64,000 nt of DNA from assembly GCF_002009175.1 (NCBI RefSeq), contig NZ_CP018047.1:6696001-6760000 (forward strand). The letters run 5' to 3'. Made by a program: the position numbers and the translations under genes. The notes beneath the pieces are model-generated. The model ran no database searches. It was not told the DNA's origin and saw nothing but the letters and a program-made list of their open reading frames with translations. Source of the DNA: Streptomyces niveus (GTDB lineage: Bacteria; Actinomycetota; Actinomycetes; Streptomycetales; Streptomycetaceae). Shown piece by piece: positions 38,123-50,027 of this stretch (position 1 is its first letter; every line of letters begins with the position of its first letter).

Positions 38123-39316
38123 GTGACCGAGCGCGTCGTACTCGCCTACTCGGGAGGCCTGGACACCTCCGTCGCCATCGGCTGGATCGCCGAGGAGACG
38201 GGCGCCGAGGTCATCGCCGTCGCCGTGGATGTCGGTCAGGGCGGCGAGGACCTGGACGTCATCCGTAAGCGCGCGCTCGCCTGCGGTGCCGTCGAGGCCG
38301 AGGTCGCCGACGCCAAGGACGAGTTCGCCGACGAGTACTGCCTCCCGGCGATCAAGGCCAACGCGCTCTACATGGACCGCTACCCGCTGGTCTCCGCGAT
38401 CTCCCGGCCGGCGATCGTCAAGCACCTCGTCGCCGCCGCCAAGAAGCACGGCGCCGACACCGTCGCCCACGGCTGCACCGGCAAGGGCAACGACCAGGTC
38501 CGCTTCGAGGCCGGCATCGTCGCCCTCGCCCCCGAGCTGAAGTGCATCGCCCCGGTCCGCGACTACGCGATGACCCGTGACAAGGCGATCGCCTTCTGCG
38601 AGGAGAAGAACCTCCCGATCGCGACCACCAAGAAGTCCCCGTACTCCATCGACCAGAACGTCTTCGGACGGGCCGTCGAGACGGGCTTCCTGGAGGACAT
38701 CTGGAACGGTCCGATCGAGGACATCTACGAGTACACCTCCAACCCGGCCGAGCACCGCGACGCCGACGAGGTCGTCATCTCCTTCAAGGAGGGCGTCCCG
38801 GTCGCCATCGACGGCAAGCCGGTCACGGTCCTCCAGGCGATCCAGCAGCTGAACGAGCGGGCGGGCGCCCAGGGCATCGGCCGGATCGACATGGTCGAGG
38901 ACCGGCTCGTCGGCATCAAGTCCCGTGAGGTGTACGAGGCCCCGGGCGCGATCGCGCTGATCACCGCCCACCAGGAGCTGGAGAACGTCACCGTCGAGCG
39001 CGAGCTGGCCCGCTACAAGCGGCAGGTCGAGCAGCGGTGGGGCGAGATGGTCTACGACGGCCTGTGGTTCTCCCCGCTGAAGCGCGCCCTGGACGGCTTC
39101 ATCAACGAGGCCAACCAGCACGTCACCGGCGACATCCGGATGACCATGCACGGCGGCCGTGCCGTCGTCACCGGCCGGCGCTCGGAGGAGTCGCTGTACG
39201 ACTTCAACCTGGCGACGTACGACTCGGGCGACACCTTCGACCAGTCCAAGGCGCAGGGCTTCATCGAGCTGTTCGGCCTCTCGGCCAAGATCGCGGCGAA
39301 GCGCGACCAGGCCTGA
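38123..39316 (+). CDS. argG: Argininosuccinate synthase
   Basis: ArgG joins citrulline and aspartate using ATP. The 397-residue protein begins (V)[15 protein letters not shown] with the PP-loop SGGLDTS (9-15). Other blocks seen are [14 protein letters not shown] (about 115) and [13 protein letters not shown]. The start is GTG 38123 with AAGGAG 6 bases upstream. A longer frame from 37808 is open but belongs to the DUF488 region. It has its own promoter and is separated from argH by 128 bp containing GC-rich repeats. Confidence 0.97.
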   Translation: MTERVVLAYSGGLDTSVAIGWIAEETGAEVIAVAVDVGQGGEDLDVIRKRALACGAVEAEVADAKDEFADEYCLPAIKANALYMDRYPLVSAISRPAIVKHLVAAAKKHGADTVAHGCTGKGNDQVRFEAGIVALAPELKCIAPVRDYAMTRDKAIAFCEEKNLPIATTKKSPYSIDQNVFGRAVETGFLEDIWNGPIEDIYEYTSNPAEHRDADEVVISFKEGVPVAIDGKPVTVLQAIQQLNERAGAQGIGRIDMVEDRLVGIKSREVYEAPGAIALITAHQELENVTVERELARYKRQVEQRWGEMVYDGLWFSPLKRALDGFINEANQHVTGDIRMTMHGGRAVVTGRRSEESLYDFNLATYDSGDTFDQSKAQGFIELFGLSAKIAAKRDQA

Positions 39317-39420
39317 TCCGGCCCGTCCGGCGATCGAGGACCGGAGTCCGGGGCGGAGCCGCGGGTTTCGGGAAGGGGCGGGGTAGGGGACGGACTCCCT
39401 CACCCCGCCCATCAGTGTGA

Positions 39421-40875
<1,455 letters not shown>

Positions 40876-40900
40876 CCGGAAAGAGAACGAAGACGGGAAC

Positions 40901-40942
40901 GAGAACGCCGGGCGACCGCGGATGCGGTCGCCCGGCGTTCTC
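40901..40942. terminator. Bidirectional terminator between argH and icd
   Basis: A perfect 19-bp stem (40901-40919 with 40924-40942) with the 4-base loop GGAT lies between two convergent genes, 25 bp after argH and 18 bp after icd. Confidence 0.85.
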
Positions 40943-40960
40943 ATGCCCGGGTGGGTCGGA

Positions 40961-43192
<2,232 letters not shown>

Positions 43193-43280
43193 TCAACGTC
43201 TGCAACATTGCTCGACATCAAGATATCCCTTGGAGGGCTCTCGTTCGACAGTGCCCCGTACTGAGCAACGTTCGTATTGA

Positions 43281-43320
43281 ATGAGACATCGGTGTCTCAT
43301 TTGGGTTATGGTTGTCTCAT
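43281..43320 (+). promoter_or_regulatory. TetR operator and promoter
   Basis: A perfect inverted repeat ATGAGACA-TCGG-TGTCTCAT (43281-43300) covers the -35 (GAGACA 43283-43288). After a 17-base spacer the -10 TATGGT (43306-43311) follows, and a third half-site TGTCTCAT (43313-43320) overlaps the ATG of the TetR gene. This fits autorepression and a leaderless mRNA. Confidence 0.7.
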
Positions 43321-43867
43321 GACAGTCGATCGTGACCAGGTGCTGCGCACGGCCGCCGCTCTCCTCACCCGCAAGGCCACCGCCACCATGGACGAGGTCG
43401 CGCGGGCCTCCGGCATCGGCCGGGCCACCCTGCACCGGCACTTCGCGGGGCGCGACGCCCTGGTCAAGGCGCTGGAGGAGCTGGGCATCCGGGAGTTCGA
43501 GGCGGCGCTCGGCGCGGCCCGGACGGACGAGGGACCCGCGGGCGACGCGGTCCGCCGGCTCATCGCCGAGGTCGAGCCCGCCGCCGGACTGCTGGCCTTC
43601 CTCGTCACCGAGAACCAGCTCTTCGAGGGCGAGGTGAACGAGGGGTGGGACCGGCTCGACGCCCGCGTCTCCGCGCTCTTCCGGCGCGGACAGGAGCGGG
43701 GCGAGTTCCGGATCGACCTGCCCCCCGCCTGGCTCACCGAGGCCTTCTACGGACTCATCGGCAGTTGCGCGTGGGCCGTCCAGGACGGACGGGTCGCCCC
43801 CAAGGACTTTCAGTACATGATCGCCGAGCTGCTGCTCGGCGGAGCACGACGGAGCGTGGAGCAATGA
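43319..43867 (+). CDS. TetR/AcrR-family repressor
   Basis: The 182-residue protein has an N-terminal TetR HTH (about 5-50, VLRTAAALLTRKATATMDEVARASGIGRATLHRHFAGRDALVKAL) and a helical ligand domain. ATG 43319 is only 8 bases after the -10, and a repeated operator overlaps it, so it likely represses itself and the following transporter. Its TGA overlaps the MFS gene's ATG (ATGA). The inducer is probably a toxic compound exported by the MFS protein. Confidence 0.9.
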   Translation: MTVDRDQVLRTAAALLTRKATATMDEVARASGIGRATLHRHFAGRDALVKALEELGIREFEAALGAARTDEGPAGDAVRRLIAEVEPAAGLLAFLVTENQLFEGEVNEGWDRLDARVSALFRRGQERGEFRIDLPPAWLTEAFYGLIGSCAWAVQDGRVAPKDFQYMIAELLLGGARRSVEQ

Positions 43868-45405
43868 TCATCACCGACCGGCCGGCGGCGGACCCCCGGT
43901 ACCACCCGGGGCGTTGGCTCGCCCTGTCGGTGCTCGTCCTGGCCGTGCTGCTGGTGGCCGTCGACGCCACGGTGCTCGGGCTCGCCACACCGTTCCTCAG
44001 CGAGGACCTCAAGCCGTCCGGCACCCAACTGCTCTGGATCGGCGACATCTACTCGTTCGTCATCGCCGGCCTGCTCGTCTCCATGGGCAGCCTCGGCGAC
44101 CGGATCGGCCGCAAGAAACTGCTCCTGACCGGCGCGGTCGCCTTCGGCGCCGTCTCCGTAATCAACGCCTACGCCACCAGCCCGGAGATGATGATCGTCG
44201 CGCGGGCGCTGCTGGGTGTCGCGGGCGCGACACTGATGCCGTCCACACTGGCCCTGATCCGCAACATCTTCCACGACCCGAGGGAACGCAGCCTCGCCAT
44301 CGGCATCTGGGGCGCCGCGGCCTCGGCGGGCGCCGCCGTCGGCCCGGTCGTCGGCGGATTCCTGCTGGAGCACTTCTGGTGGGGCTCGGTCTTCCTGATC
44401 AACCTGCCCGTCATGGCGGTCCTCGTCGTCGTCGGTGTGAAGCTGCTGCCCGAGTCGAAGAACCCCGCGCCCGGCCCCTGGGACGTGCGCAGCGTGCTGC
44501 TGTCCCTCGTCGGGATCGTCGGTGTCGTGTACGCCATCAAGGAGGCCGCCGCCCACGGGATGCGCTGGGACATCGCCGCGGCCGCGGTGGTCGGTGTCGC
44601 CGCGCTCGTCCGGTTCGTACGGCGGCAGCTCACGATCCCCTTCCCGCTGCTCGACATGCGGCTGTTCAGGAACCGGGGCTTCTCCGGGGCCGTACTGGCC
44701 GATCTGCTGACCATCCTCGGCCTGTCGGGGCTCGTCTTCTTCCTCTCGCAGTATCTGCAACTCGTGCAGGGACGCGGCCCGTTGGAGGCGGGCGTCGCCG
44801 AACTGCCCGCCGCCGTCGGTGCCGTGGCGGCGGGGCTGCTCGCCGGGCGGGCCGCCCGCCGGTTCTCCGTACGGCTGGTGGTGGCCGGCGGCCTCGCCGG
44901 TGTCGGCCTGGCGACCGCCATGCTCGTCCTGCTGACCGAGAACACCGGCTATCCGCTGCTCGGCGGCGTGCTGCTGGTCGTCGGCGTCGGCGCGGGATTC
45001 TCCTTCACCGTGACGGCGGACGTGATCCTCTCCAGCGTCCCCAAGGAACAGGCGGGCGCGGCGTCGGCGGTGTCGGAGACGGCGTACGAACTGGGTGCCG
45101 CGCTCGGTATCGCGCTCCTCGGCTCGATCGTCACGGGCGTCTACCGGGGCTTCCCCACCCCGGCGGGCGTACCGGCCGACACGGCATCGGCCGCCCACGA
45201 GTCCCTGGGCGGCGCGGTCGAGGCGGCCGGCGCGATCCCCGGCCACCAGGCCGCGGAGCTGGTCGCCGCGGCGCAGGAGGCGTTCGTCCACGGCCTGCGC
45301 ATCGCGGCGGGCGCGGGAGCGGCGGTGCTGCTCGCGACCTCGGTGGTCGCGTGGTTCCTGATGCGCGGGCAGAAGCTGGAGGATGGAGCGGAGAAGCCGT
45401 CCTAG
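43864..45405 (+). CDS. MFS drug exporter of the DHA2 (14-TM) type
   Basis: The 513-residue protein has about 14 membrane segments. DHA2 motifs are seen: LLVAVDATVLGLATPFLSEDL in TM1, GSLGDRIGRKKLLLTG (motif A, about 78-93), and WGAAASAGAAVGPVVGGFLLEHFWW (motif C). It resembles QacA/SmvA/LfrA exporters of cationic drugs driven by the proton gradient. The start overlaps the tetR stop. It should be induced with the regulator. The final ~60 residues include an outer loop (ESLGGAVEAAGAIPGHQAAELVAAAQ) usual for SmvA-like pumps. Confidence 0.92.
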   Translation: MIITDRPAADPRYHPGRWLALSVLVLAVLLVAVDATVLGLATPFLSEDLKPSGTQLLWIGDIYSFVIAGLLVSMGSLGDRIGRKKLLLTGAVAFGAVSVINAYATSPEMMIVARALLGVAGATLMPSTLALIRNIFHDPRERSLAIGIWGAAASAGAAVGPVVGGFLLEHFWWGSVFLINLPVMAVLVVVGVKLLPESKNPAPGPWDVRSVLLSLVGIVGVVYAIKEAAAHGMRWDIAAAAVVGVAALVRFVRRQLTIPFPLLDMRLFRNRGFSGAVLADLLTILGLSGLVFFLSQYLQLVQGRGPLEAGVAELPAAVGAVAAGLLAGRAARRFSVRLVVAGGLAGVGLATAMLVLLTENTGYPLLGGVLLVVGVGAGFSFTVTADVILSSVPKEQAGAASAVSETAYELGAALGIALLGSIVTGVYRGFPTPAGVPADTASAAHESLGGAVEAAGAIPGHQAAELVAAAQEAFVHGLRIAAGAGAAVLLATSVVAWFLMRGQKLEDGAEKPS

Positions 45406-45467
45406 GCCGTACGGGTCGTACGGCTGCCGGGCCAGGTCCGTACGGTCACCGGACCGGACCGGGGCGT

Positions 45468-45492
45468 ACGGTCACCGGGCCCCGGTGACCGT
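45468..45492. terminator. Bidirectional terminator after the MFS gene
   Basis: ACGGTCACCGGG (45468-45479) pairs with its exact complement at 45481-45492 in the gap between the convergent MFS and acyltransferase genes. A partial copy of the left arm lies at 45440-45452. Confidence 0.65.
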
Positions 45493-45513
45493 GCCTCCGG
45501 AGGGGACGCCGGG

Positions 45514-46188
45514 TCAGGCCGCCTTCGCCTTGGTGGCGTACATGTCCACGTACTCCTGGCCGCCGAGCCGCATGACCTCCGTCATCACGGAGTCGGTCAC
45601 CGCCCGCAGCACATAGCGGTCGCGGTCCATGCCGTCGTACCGCGAGAACTCCATCGGCGCGCCGAAACGGACCGTCACCTTGCTCGGCCGCGGCATCCCC
45701 GCCCCGTTCGGCTGGATCTTGTCCGTGCCGATCATCGCGAAGGGCACCACGGGCGCGCCGGTCATCAGCGTGAGGCGCGCGATGCCCGTACGGCCCCGGT
45801 ACAGGCGGCCGTCGGGGGAGCGCGTGCCCTCCGGGTAGATGCCGAACATATGACCGTCCTCCAGCACCCGGCGGCCGGTCATCAGCGCGGCGACACCGCC
45901 GCGCCCGCCGTCACGGTCCACCGGGATCATGCCGCAGCCGGTGAAGAACCAGGCCATCAGCCGACCCTTGAGCCCCTTGCCGGTGACGTACTCGTCCTTG
46001 CCGATGAAGAAGACCGGACGGTTGCCGCAGACCAGCGGCAGGATCATCGAGTCGATGAAGGTGAGGTGGTTGCCGGCGAGGATCACCGGACCCGTCCCCG
46101 GAATGTTCTCGGCGCCCTCCACCCGCGGCCGGAACATCAGACGCAAGATCGGTCCGAGCACTGCCTTGACGAGCGCAAAGCGGGACAA
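45514..46188 (-). CDS. 1-acyl-sn-glycerol-3-phosphate acyltransferase (PlsC-like)
   Basis: The 224-residue protein has the acyltransferase HX4D motif in AGNHLTFIDSMILPLV (about 38-53) and the substrate block FGIYPEGTRSPDGRLYRGRTG (about 115-135). VVPFAMIGTDKIQP follows. It should acylate lysophosphatidic acid to phosphatidic acid at the membrane. The start is TTG 46188 with GGAGGA 6 bases upstream, and no ATG or GTG alternative lies near. Confidence 0.9.
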   Translation of the reverse strand: MSRFALVKAVLGPILRLMFRPRVEGAENIPGTGPVILAGNHLTFIDSMILPLVCGNRPVFFIGKDEYVTGKGLKGRLMAWFFTGCGMIPVDRDGGRGGVAALMTGRRVLEDGHMFGIYPEGTRSPDGRLYRGRTGIARLTLMTGAPVVPFAMIGTDKIQPNGAGMPRPSKVTVRFGAPMEFSRYDGMDRDRYVLRAVTDSVMTEVMRLGGQEYVDMYATKAKAA

Positions 46189-46468
46189 CGGGGGTCCTCC
46201 GGTTGGTGAGCGGTCGTATCGAGCCGTTGGGGCCGTCTCCTGGATCAGGCCGGATCAGGGATGCGGGCCCTAACTCTCTGCAGGTGAGGACGATACTCGC
46301 GGGTCGGGCCCCCGCGCACATCGGGTTCATCGAACAGATACCCAGTGTTGACACGAGTTCGGGGTGTGTTCGCGCCGGGTCTGCCCTCCGTAGGGGCTGG
46401 CTGCCTACGATCAAGCCCACGCTTGACAGGTGCGGGACAGCACATGGACATCACATGAAGGAGCGTTC

Positions 46469-47647
46469 ATGACACAGGGTGCGGGAAACATCCCGGGACG
46501 TAGGACCGTGCTGGGAGCGGCGGTGCTCGGCTCGGCGGCACTCGGTCTCTCCGTAGGAGCGGCCGGTACGGCGCAGGCCGCGCAGACCGACACACGCGGC
46601 GGCCGGCCCCGCCCGCCGCAGAAGCGGCTGCCCGTGCCCACGATCGTCGGACACCGCGGCGCCAGTGGCTACCGGCCCGAGCACACCCTCGGTTCGTACC
46701 AGCTCGCGCTCGACCTCGGCGCGCATGTGATCGAGCAGGACCTCGTGCCGACCAAGGACGGCCATCTCGTCTGCCGTCACGAGAACGACATCACGGGCAC
46801 CACGGACGTCGCCGACCACCCGGAGTTCGCGGGGCGCAGGACGACCAAGAGTGTCGACGGGGTCAGCCTCACCGGCTGGTTCACCGAGGACTTCACCCTC
46901 GCCGAGCTGAAGAAGCTGCGCGCCAAGGAGCGCATCCCGCAGAGCCGCCCCCACAGCACCCTCTACAACGGCCGCTGGGAGATCCCCACCTTCGAGGAGG
47001 TGCTGCGCTGGGCCGACGAGGAGGGCCGCCGCCGGGGTGAGCCCGTATGGCTGTACGTCGAGACGAAGCACCCCACCTACTTCCGCGGCCTCGGCCTCGG
47101 CCTGGAGGAGCGGCTCGCGAAGCTGCTGCGCCGCTACGGCAGGGACCGCCACGACTCCCCGCTCTTCCTCCAGTCCTTCGAGCCCACCAGCATGCAGCGC
47201 ATGGCCAAGCTGGTCTCCACCCCGCGTGTCGTGCTGTTCGACGCGGCGGACACCCAGCCGTGGGACTTCAAGCAGTCGGGCGACCCGCGCTTCGTCCGCG
47301 ATCTCATCACGCCCGAGGGGCTGAAGTGGATCGCGTCGTTCGCGCAGGGCGTCGGCCCGTGGGTCGACCTGATCATCCCGAAGGACAAGGACGGCAAGCT
47401 CGGCAAGCCGACCACGCTGGTGCGCGACGCCCACGCGAAGGGGCTGATCCTGCACCCGTACACGATGCGCAACGAGAACAGCTTCCTGCCGGCCGACTTC
47501 CGGATCGGTACGGACCCCAACGCGTACGGCGACGTCTTCGGGGCCTTCAGGACCTACTTCGAGCAGGGCATCGACGGCATCTTCACCGACAACCCGGACA
47601 CGGGCCTGCTGGCCGCCGCCGACTTCAACAAGGGCCGGGGCCGCTAG
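46469..47647 (+). CDS. Exported glycerophosphodiester phosphodiesterase
   Basis: The 392-residue protein starts with a Tat signal (GRRTVLGAAVLGSAALGLSVGAAGTAQA) and has the GDPD domain. The catalytic block is TIVGHRGASGYRPEHTLGSYQLALDLGAHVIEQDLVPTKDGHLVCRHEN, with His-Arg-Gly and the Glu/Asp metal ligands. Later blocks are FLQSFEP and DGIFTDNPDTG. It would hydrolyse glycerophosphodiesters to glycerol-3-phosphate outside the cell. ATG 46469 has AGGAG 5 bases upstream. A TACGAT -10-like sequence lies at 46406-46411. Confidence 0.92.
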   Translation: MTQGAGNIPGRRTVLGAAVLGSAALGLSVGAAGTAQAAQTDTRGGRPRPPQKRLPVPTIVGHRGASGYRPEHTLGSYQLALDLGAHVIEQDLVPTKDGHLVCRHENDITGTTDVADHPEFAGRRTTKSVDGVSLTGWFTEDFTLAELKKLRAKERIPQSRPHSTLYNGRWEIPTFEEVLRWADEEGRRRGEPVWLYVETKHPTYFRGLGLGLEERLAKLLRRYGRDRHDSPLFLQSFEPTSMQRMAKLVSTPRVVLFDAADTQPWDFKQSGDPRFVRDLITPEGLKWIASFAQGVGPWVDLIIPKDKDGKLGKPTTLVRDAHAKGLILHPYTMRNENSFLPADFRIGTDPNAYGDVFGAFRTYFEQGIDGIFTDNPDTGLLAAADFNKGRGR

Positions 47648-47661
47648 GGACGTGCCCGTTC

Positions 47662-47693
47662 GTGCCCCGGCCGGCTCCTGCCGGCCGGGGCAC
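47662..47693 (+). terminator. Terminator after the phosphodiesterase gene
   Basis: A perfect 13-bp stem (47662-47674 with 47681-47693) with the loop CTCCTG starts 15 bases after the stop. Confidence 0.8.
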
Positions 47694-47969
47694 AACCAGT
47701 CGCGGCGGAGCCCGAGTTGGGCGCGGGAGGGCAGAACGTACACCTGACCGCCGTCCGGCCCCACCGGCTGGGATGTTGTCGCCACAGGGCCCCAGTACCC
47801 GCTGAATCACAGGAGAGTTGGCTATCTCACAGGGGAGATTGAGGCCGGCGCATTCCCGATGCCTGTGATGCCTGCGCAGAATGCTCACCACAGAGGTTGC
47901 AGCTCCTGAACTCCGGGGAAAGGAGCGGTAGACAACCGGCGGCAGCAGGTGAGCGGGAGGCATGCACAC
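47694..47969 (+). promoter_or_regulatory. Uncharacterised leader of the acetyltransferase gene
   Basis: This stretch has no supported gene and is less GC-rich than its surroundings. It contains a near-repeat TCACAGGAGA/TCACAGGGGA, a tandem GATGCCTG pair, and a hairpin GCTCCT/AGGAGC (47902-47926) just upstream. It could be a structured 5' UTR. It does not match a riboswitch pattern I know. Confidence 0.35.
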
Positions 47970-48473
47970 ATGGGCATGAGCGTGACCATCTCAGCGGCGA
48001 GTGCGCAGGACGCGGAGCACATTCTCAAGCTGCAGTACCTGTGTTACCAGAGCGAGGCCGAGCTCTACGGTGACTACACCATCGAACCGTTGACCCAGAC
48101 CCTCGACGACCTCAAGGACGAGATCGCCCGCGGCCACGCGCTGGTGGCCAGGCTCGGCGGCGAAGTCGTCGCCTCCGTCCGGGGCGTCATCGACACCGAG
48201 GGCACGGCCAGGATCGGCAAGCTCATCGTCCATCCGCGGATGCGGCACCACGGCCTCGGCGGCCGGCTGCTCGACGCGATCGAGGGGAGCTTCGCCGGCG
48301 ACGTGGCGGCCAAGCGCTTCCAGCTCTTCACCGGCAACCGCAGCGAGGGCAATCTGCGCCTGTACCGGAGCAAGGGGTACGCGCCGGTGGCCAGCGAGGT
48401 GGCCGGTCCCGGGATCACCCTCGTGACGCTGGAGAAGGAGGCGGCCACGGGAGCCTTCGTCGCCAGCGCCTGA
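47970..48473 (+). CDS. GNAT-family N-acetyltransferase
   Basis: The 167-residue protein has a typical GNAT core: VTISAASAQDAEHILKLQYLCYQSEAELYGDY at the start, and ARIGKLIVHPRMRHHGLGGRLLDAIEG (about 85-111) with the acetyl-CoA loop R-x-x-G-L-G. FTGNRSEGNLRLYRSKGYAP is motif B. The acceptor is unknown. ATG 47970 has GGGAGG 9 bases upstream. Its leader is unusually long and possibly structured. Confidence 0.87.
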   Translation: MGMSVTISAASAQDAEHILKLQYLCYQSEAELYGDYTIEPLTQTLDDLKDEIARGHALVARLGGEVVASVRGVIDTEGTARIGKLIVHPRMRHHGLGGRLLDAIEGSFAGDVAAKRFQLFTGNRSEGNLRLYRSKGYAPVASEVAGPGITLVTLEKEAATGAFVASA

Positions 48474-48511
48474 CGTTCAACGGCGCGACGTCGTACCGCT
48501 CACCGGCCCGC

Positions 48512-48967
48512 TCAACTCCGTCGGGACCTGCGCAGCCACAGCATCCCCGTGACCGGCAGCAGCACGGGAATGAAGACATAGCCCCAGCCGAACCCCGACC
48601 AGACCGTCGCTTCGGGGAAGGCGGAGGGGTCCACCAGCGTCCAGGTCCCGACGGTCAGCACACCGAGGAGTTCGGCCGCGCAGCACACCAGGGCCGCCTT
48701 CCGGGCCGTCTCGCCGCCGCGTACGAGCGTGTAGGTGATGAACACGTACACGACGGCGGCGATGCCCGACAGCGTGTACGCCAGCGGTGCGCGGTCGAAC
48801 TTGGTGGAGATCTCGAAGGCGGTCCGCGACACCGCGCCGACCGACATCACCCCGTAGAGCCAGACCAGCAGCAGTCCGGGCCCCTGGACCAGCCGAGTCC
48901 GCCCGGCCGGCCGCTCGCCCTCTTCCCGGCCCGCCGTGTCCGCCCCGGCCCCTGTCCCGGTTGCCAC
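48512..48967 (-). CDS. Small integral membrane protein
   Basis: I do not recognise a family for this 151-residue protein. After a ~30-residue polar N-terminus (ADTAGREEGERPAGRTRLVQG) it has four hydrophobic segments: LLLVWLYGVMSVGAVSR, TLSGIAAVVYVFITYTLV, KAALVCCAAELLGVLTVGTWTLV and GYVFIPVLLPVTGMLWLRR. It starts at GTG 48967, two bases after the stop of the upstream membrane protein gene, so the pair is coupled and may form one complex. The C-terminus is basic, probably facing the cytoplasm. Confidence 0.75.
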   Translation of the reverse strand: MATGTGAGADTAGREEGERPAGRTRLVQGPGLLLVWLYGVMSVGAVSRTAFEISTKFDRAPLAYTLSGIAAVVYVFITYTLVRGGETARKAALVCCAAELLGVLTVGTWTLVDPSAFPEATVWSGFGWGYVFIPVLLPVTGMLWLRRSRRS

Positions 48968-48969
48968 CG

Positions 48970-49329
48970 TCAGCCTCCCCAGATGTCGTACAGACGCACT
49001 TCGAGTACGGCGAGGAGGACGGCACCCGCGGAGACCGTCACCGAACCCCACCGGGTCCGCTCGGACAGCGACAGGAATCCCGCGGCCGGTACGGCGGCGA
49101 ACGCGCCGATCAGATACGAGACGAAGATCACCGAACTCTCCGCCGGCTCCTCGCCGCGCGCCAACTGAACGATCCCGACGACCAGTTGGACCAGCGCCAG
49201 CACCGTGACCACGGCCATGCCGATGAAGTGCCAGTCCTTGGTGGGCTGGTCCCGGTACGCGGCGAAACCGCACCAGGCGGCGAGGACGAGGGCGGCCACG
49301 GAGACCGTGACCGTCAGGGCGACAAGCAT
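48970..49329 (-). CDS. Small integral membrane protein
   Basis: This 119-residue protein has four hydrophobic segments (MLVALTVTVSVAALVLAAWCGFA, FIGMAVVTVLALVQLVVGIVQLA, SVIFVSYLIGAFAAVPAAGFLSL, SVTVSAGAVLLAVLEVRLYDIW) and no soluble domain. The family is unknown to me. The open frame upstream to 49704 looks random, so I start at ATG 49329. TAATACT ends about ten bases before that ATG, which suggests a leaderless mRNA. It is followed by the overlapping transcript of the second membrane protein. Confidence 0.75.
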   Translation of the reverse strand: MLVALTVTVSVAALVLAAWCGFAAYRDQPTKDWHFIGMAVVTVLALVQLVVGIVQLARGEEPAESSVIFVSYLIGAFAAVPAAGFLSLSERTRWGSVTVSAGAVLLAVLEVRLYDIWGG

Positions 49330-49660
49330 GACGCCGAGAGTATTACGGCCCGAAAAGCCCGGAGCGCTCGCCCCTGTGGGCCGGCTCCCGAAGGCGCCGG
49401 GGGCCGCCGCCGAACCGCCCGCCGGGACCGCCGTCGGCATGAGGACCGTGGCCTTGGCCACAACGCACGACCGCTCCGAACTGACCGCCGACACAGTCAC
49501 CGCCGACCTCGCCACCATATCCGTGCAGGTCAGAGACGCGGAGCTGGAGATCGACGTCGCCGTCCGAGCACTTCGCCACTCCGCCGACAGGGCCCGGAAG
49601 GCGTATCCGGTATTCGGACAGCCGACCGGGGCTCGGATCTGTGTCTGCTTTACTTGCGCC
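49330..49660. other. Spacer between divergent membrane-protein and leader-ORF promoters
   Basis: No gene is convincingly supported. A plus-strand frame from ATG 49439 (TVALATTHDRSELTADTVTADLATISVQVRDAELEID...) is open to 49747 and looks faintly protein-like, but has no ribosome site or recognisable family. The -10-like TTTACT (49649-49654) for the downstream leader ORF lies at its right end. Confidence 0.3.
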
Positions 49661-49747
49661 ATGACCACGACGAGCAGCCGCACCCTTGCGACCGAGGCGA
49701 TCACGACGCCCGGTGCTCGCTGTCTGTGTCGAATGTGCGCCCACTGA
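49661..49747 (+). CDS. Cysteine-containing leader peptide of metNIQ
   Basis: The 28-codon ORF starts at ATG 49661 and ends in CLCRMCAH, with three Cys codons within the last eight. TTTACT (49649-49654) lies 6 bases before ATG, so the transcript is probably leaderless, like the cysteine-rich attenuator ORFs known in mycobacteria. A hairpin GTCTCGC/GCGAGAC (49762-49783) follows the stop at a distance suited to attenuation. It lies 280 bp upstream of metN on the same strand. Confidence 0.55.
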   Translation: MTTTSSRTLATEAITTPGARCLCRMCAH

Positions 49748-50027
49748 GGGCCCCTGCCTGAGTCTCGCGCCCCGAAGCGAGACCCGACAGAAGCGACGCG
49801 GTGTCCTTCGTGGCGTTCCGTACCTCCCGTACGTCACGCACCCGGACCACGCCCGCCCGCGCACAGCGCCGCACGGTCACCCACCACAGCACATGTGACC
49901 GGCGCGAGCCGCCGTGAGTTGACGGCCGTGCCGTGCTTCGTCCTGTCGGACCCCCGCCCGCCCTCCCGCAACTCCCCATGCCCCGGCGGCCACCGCGCCG
50001 CGCACCCGACAGTGACGGAAACCCCCT
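49748..50027 (+). promoter_or_regulatory. metN leader region with attenuator-like hairpin
   Basis: The 280-bp region holds the hairpin 49762-49783 (7-bp stem, 8-base loop) just after the leader ORF. No gene is supported in it. No SAM-riboswitch core sequence was recognised. Confidence 0.45.

Noticed and set aside
49205..49747. 180-codon plus-strand ORF ending in CLCRMCAH
   Set aside because: Only the last 28 codons have a promoter in place and a recognisable character. The rest overlaps the minus-strand membrane protein gene and lacks a ribosome site.
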